DNA from: an uncultured Eubacteriales bacterium
GTDB lineage: Bacteria > Bacillota > Clostridia > Oscillospirales > Acutalibacteraceae
Direction of reading: 5' to 3'
DNA length: 64,000 nt
Assembly: GCA_934464615.1 (NCBI GenBank)
Contig: CAKSKA010000011.1
Location: 1 to 64,000 of the forward strand
Made by a program: the position numbers and the translations under genes. This document shows, in pieces, positions 63,364 through 64,000 of this stretch. Below the pieces are notes generated by a model, which did not search any database, had not been told where the DNA came from, and saw only the letters and a program-made list of their open reading frames with translations. Each line of letters opens with the position of its first letter. Position 1 is the first letter of the stretch.

Positions 63364-64000
63364 TTGCAAATTGCCATATGCGATGACGAAGATTTTTTTC
63401 GCAGCAATTTAAGAGAATTGTTAATAGAATACAAGACAAGTAGACGAATGCATATTGATATTTTTGAATATGCAAACGGAAAAGAATTGTTAAATGCCAA
63501 AAATATTTTTGATATTGTATTTATGGATTATCAGATGCCGGGTATAAACGGGTTGGAAACAGCGCGTATTCTGCGTGCCAGAAACACAATTTGCAGCATA
63601 ATCTTTATTACTTCGTTTCCTGAATTTGTTTTTGATTCTTTTGAAGTAAGACCTTTTAGATTTATGTTAAAGCCTTTAAATTCCGAAAAAATATACGAAG
63701 CCATAGAAAGTTATATAGAACAACAGAAGTTGTTGTATCCGTTGGTTATTGTAGAGGACGGAGAACAAAAAACCGTCAACGCACAAGACATAATATATCT
63801 TGAGGGTGACGGTAAATATTGCATTATAAGAACAACTACGGGTACAATTCACAGTTCAAAAACCATTGCGCATGTTTACAGCCTGTTACCCGAATATTGC
63901 TTTTACAGAATACATAAATCGTATGTAGTTAATATGTACTGCATTTCTTCTATTAAAAATAATGTAGTTAAATTAAATAACGGCGAATCCGCTGTTGTGG
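63364..64000 (+). CDS. LytTR-family response regulator (partial, C-terminus beyond the window)
   Basis: At least 212 residues from TTG 63364 (GGAAGGAG 9 nt upstream). Receiver domain about 1-120: acidic pair DDE near the start, phospho-acceptor Asp in IVFMDYQMPG (about 51), TS in IFITSF and Lys in FMLKPL. LytTR DNA-binding domain begins at about 140 (VEDGEQKTVNAQDIIYLEGDGKY..., ...RIHKSYVVN). AgrA/LytR-like; the kinase partner is probably beyond the edge. Confidence 0.9.
   Translation, partial: MQIAICDDEDFFRSNLRELLIEYKTSRRMHIDIFEYANGKELLNAKNIFDIVFMDYQMPGINGLETARILRARNTICSIIFITSFPEFVFDSFEVRPFRFMLKPLNSEKIYEAIESYIEQQKLLYPLVIVEDGEQKTVNAQDIIYLEGDGKYCIIRTTTGTIHSSKTIAHVYSLLPEYCFYRIHKSYVVNMYCISSIKNNVVKLNNGESAVV

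Noticed and set aside
63164..63475. 103-codon minus-strand frame overlapping the response regulator start
   Set aside because: It covers a terminator and the receiver-domain coding sequence; no ribosome site or recognisable domain.

Overview
The window looks like a chromosome segment of a low-to-moderate GC, Gram-positive anaerobe of the Clostridia. The evidence is strong AGGAGG-type ribosome binding sites, the rplU-prp-rpmA-obgE order with an L27 N-terminal extension, mini-RNase III, a BirA operator of the Firmicutes type and a FeoA/FeoB pair. A plant- or host-polysaccharide-degrading gut organism is likely, but the species cannot be named.

Region 1 (about 1-18,650) is a phage-derived element. 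Reading leftward it encodes a small protein, a large two-barrel RNA polymerase (DVDGD active site, related to the phage YonO / fungal QDE-1 class), an SPP1-type holin, two unknown proteins, a tail tube protein, a probable tail chaperone, a membrane protein, the tape measure, the distal tail protein, a 1,022-residue tail/baseplate protein and, cut by the left edge, a collagen-repeat fibre. No head, portal or terminase genes lie upstream of the tail genes, so a tailocin-like particle or a reduced prophage is plausible. Rightward at 17.1-18.65 kb are small genes and an integrase-fold protein that lacks the recombinase catalytic residues. Three copies of a 12-bp motif sit in promoter positions around it, one exactly between a consensus -35 and -10. 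Together this suggests an SPbeta-like switch: an integrase-fold repressor controlling a dedicated RNA polymerase, which could transcribe the tail genes. Two PASTA-type lipoprotein genes with their own promoters are inserted in the fibre end, opposite to the phage genes.

Region 2 (18.7-44.6 kb) is chromosomal. A DUF6110 protein and a P1B-type ATPase come first, then a lipase-like hydrolase. Four AraC-family regulators follow, each divergent from a catabolic gene or operon (SDR + dehydroquinase-like; MDR + Gfo/Idh/MocA + quinone reductase; clan GH-D-like hydrolase; enolase-superfamily dehydratase + clan-A glycosidase + SDR). Housekeeping genes are interleaved: mntP, secD-secF, aspartate aminotransferase, rplU-prp-rpmA, obgE, mrnC, a YitT protein and dut.

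Region 3 (44.7-62.2 kb) holds two giant, tandemly duplicated secreted proteins (1,768 and 2,041 residues). They are made of roughly 380-residue Ig-like plus LamG/DUF1080-like repeats and a C-terminal beta-helix. They differ in length by exactly 819 nt, explained by a deletion within the third repeat. A beta-helix lipoprotein paralogue lies at 60.6 kb. Between them lies a leftward birA-bioY-feoA-feoB group with a BirA operator and a hairpin covering the feoA ribosome binding site.

Region 4 (62.2-64 kb) has a zinc-ribbon protein, an XRE regulator and the start of a LytTR response regulator cut by the right edge. No tRNA, rRNA, CRISPR array or insertion sequence was recognised.
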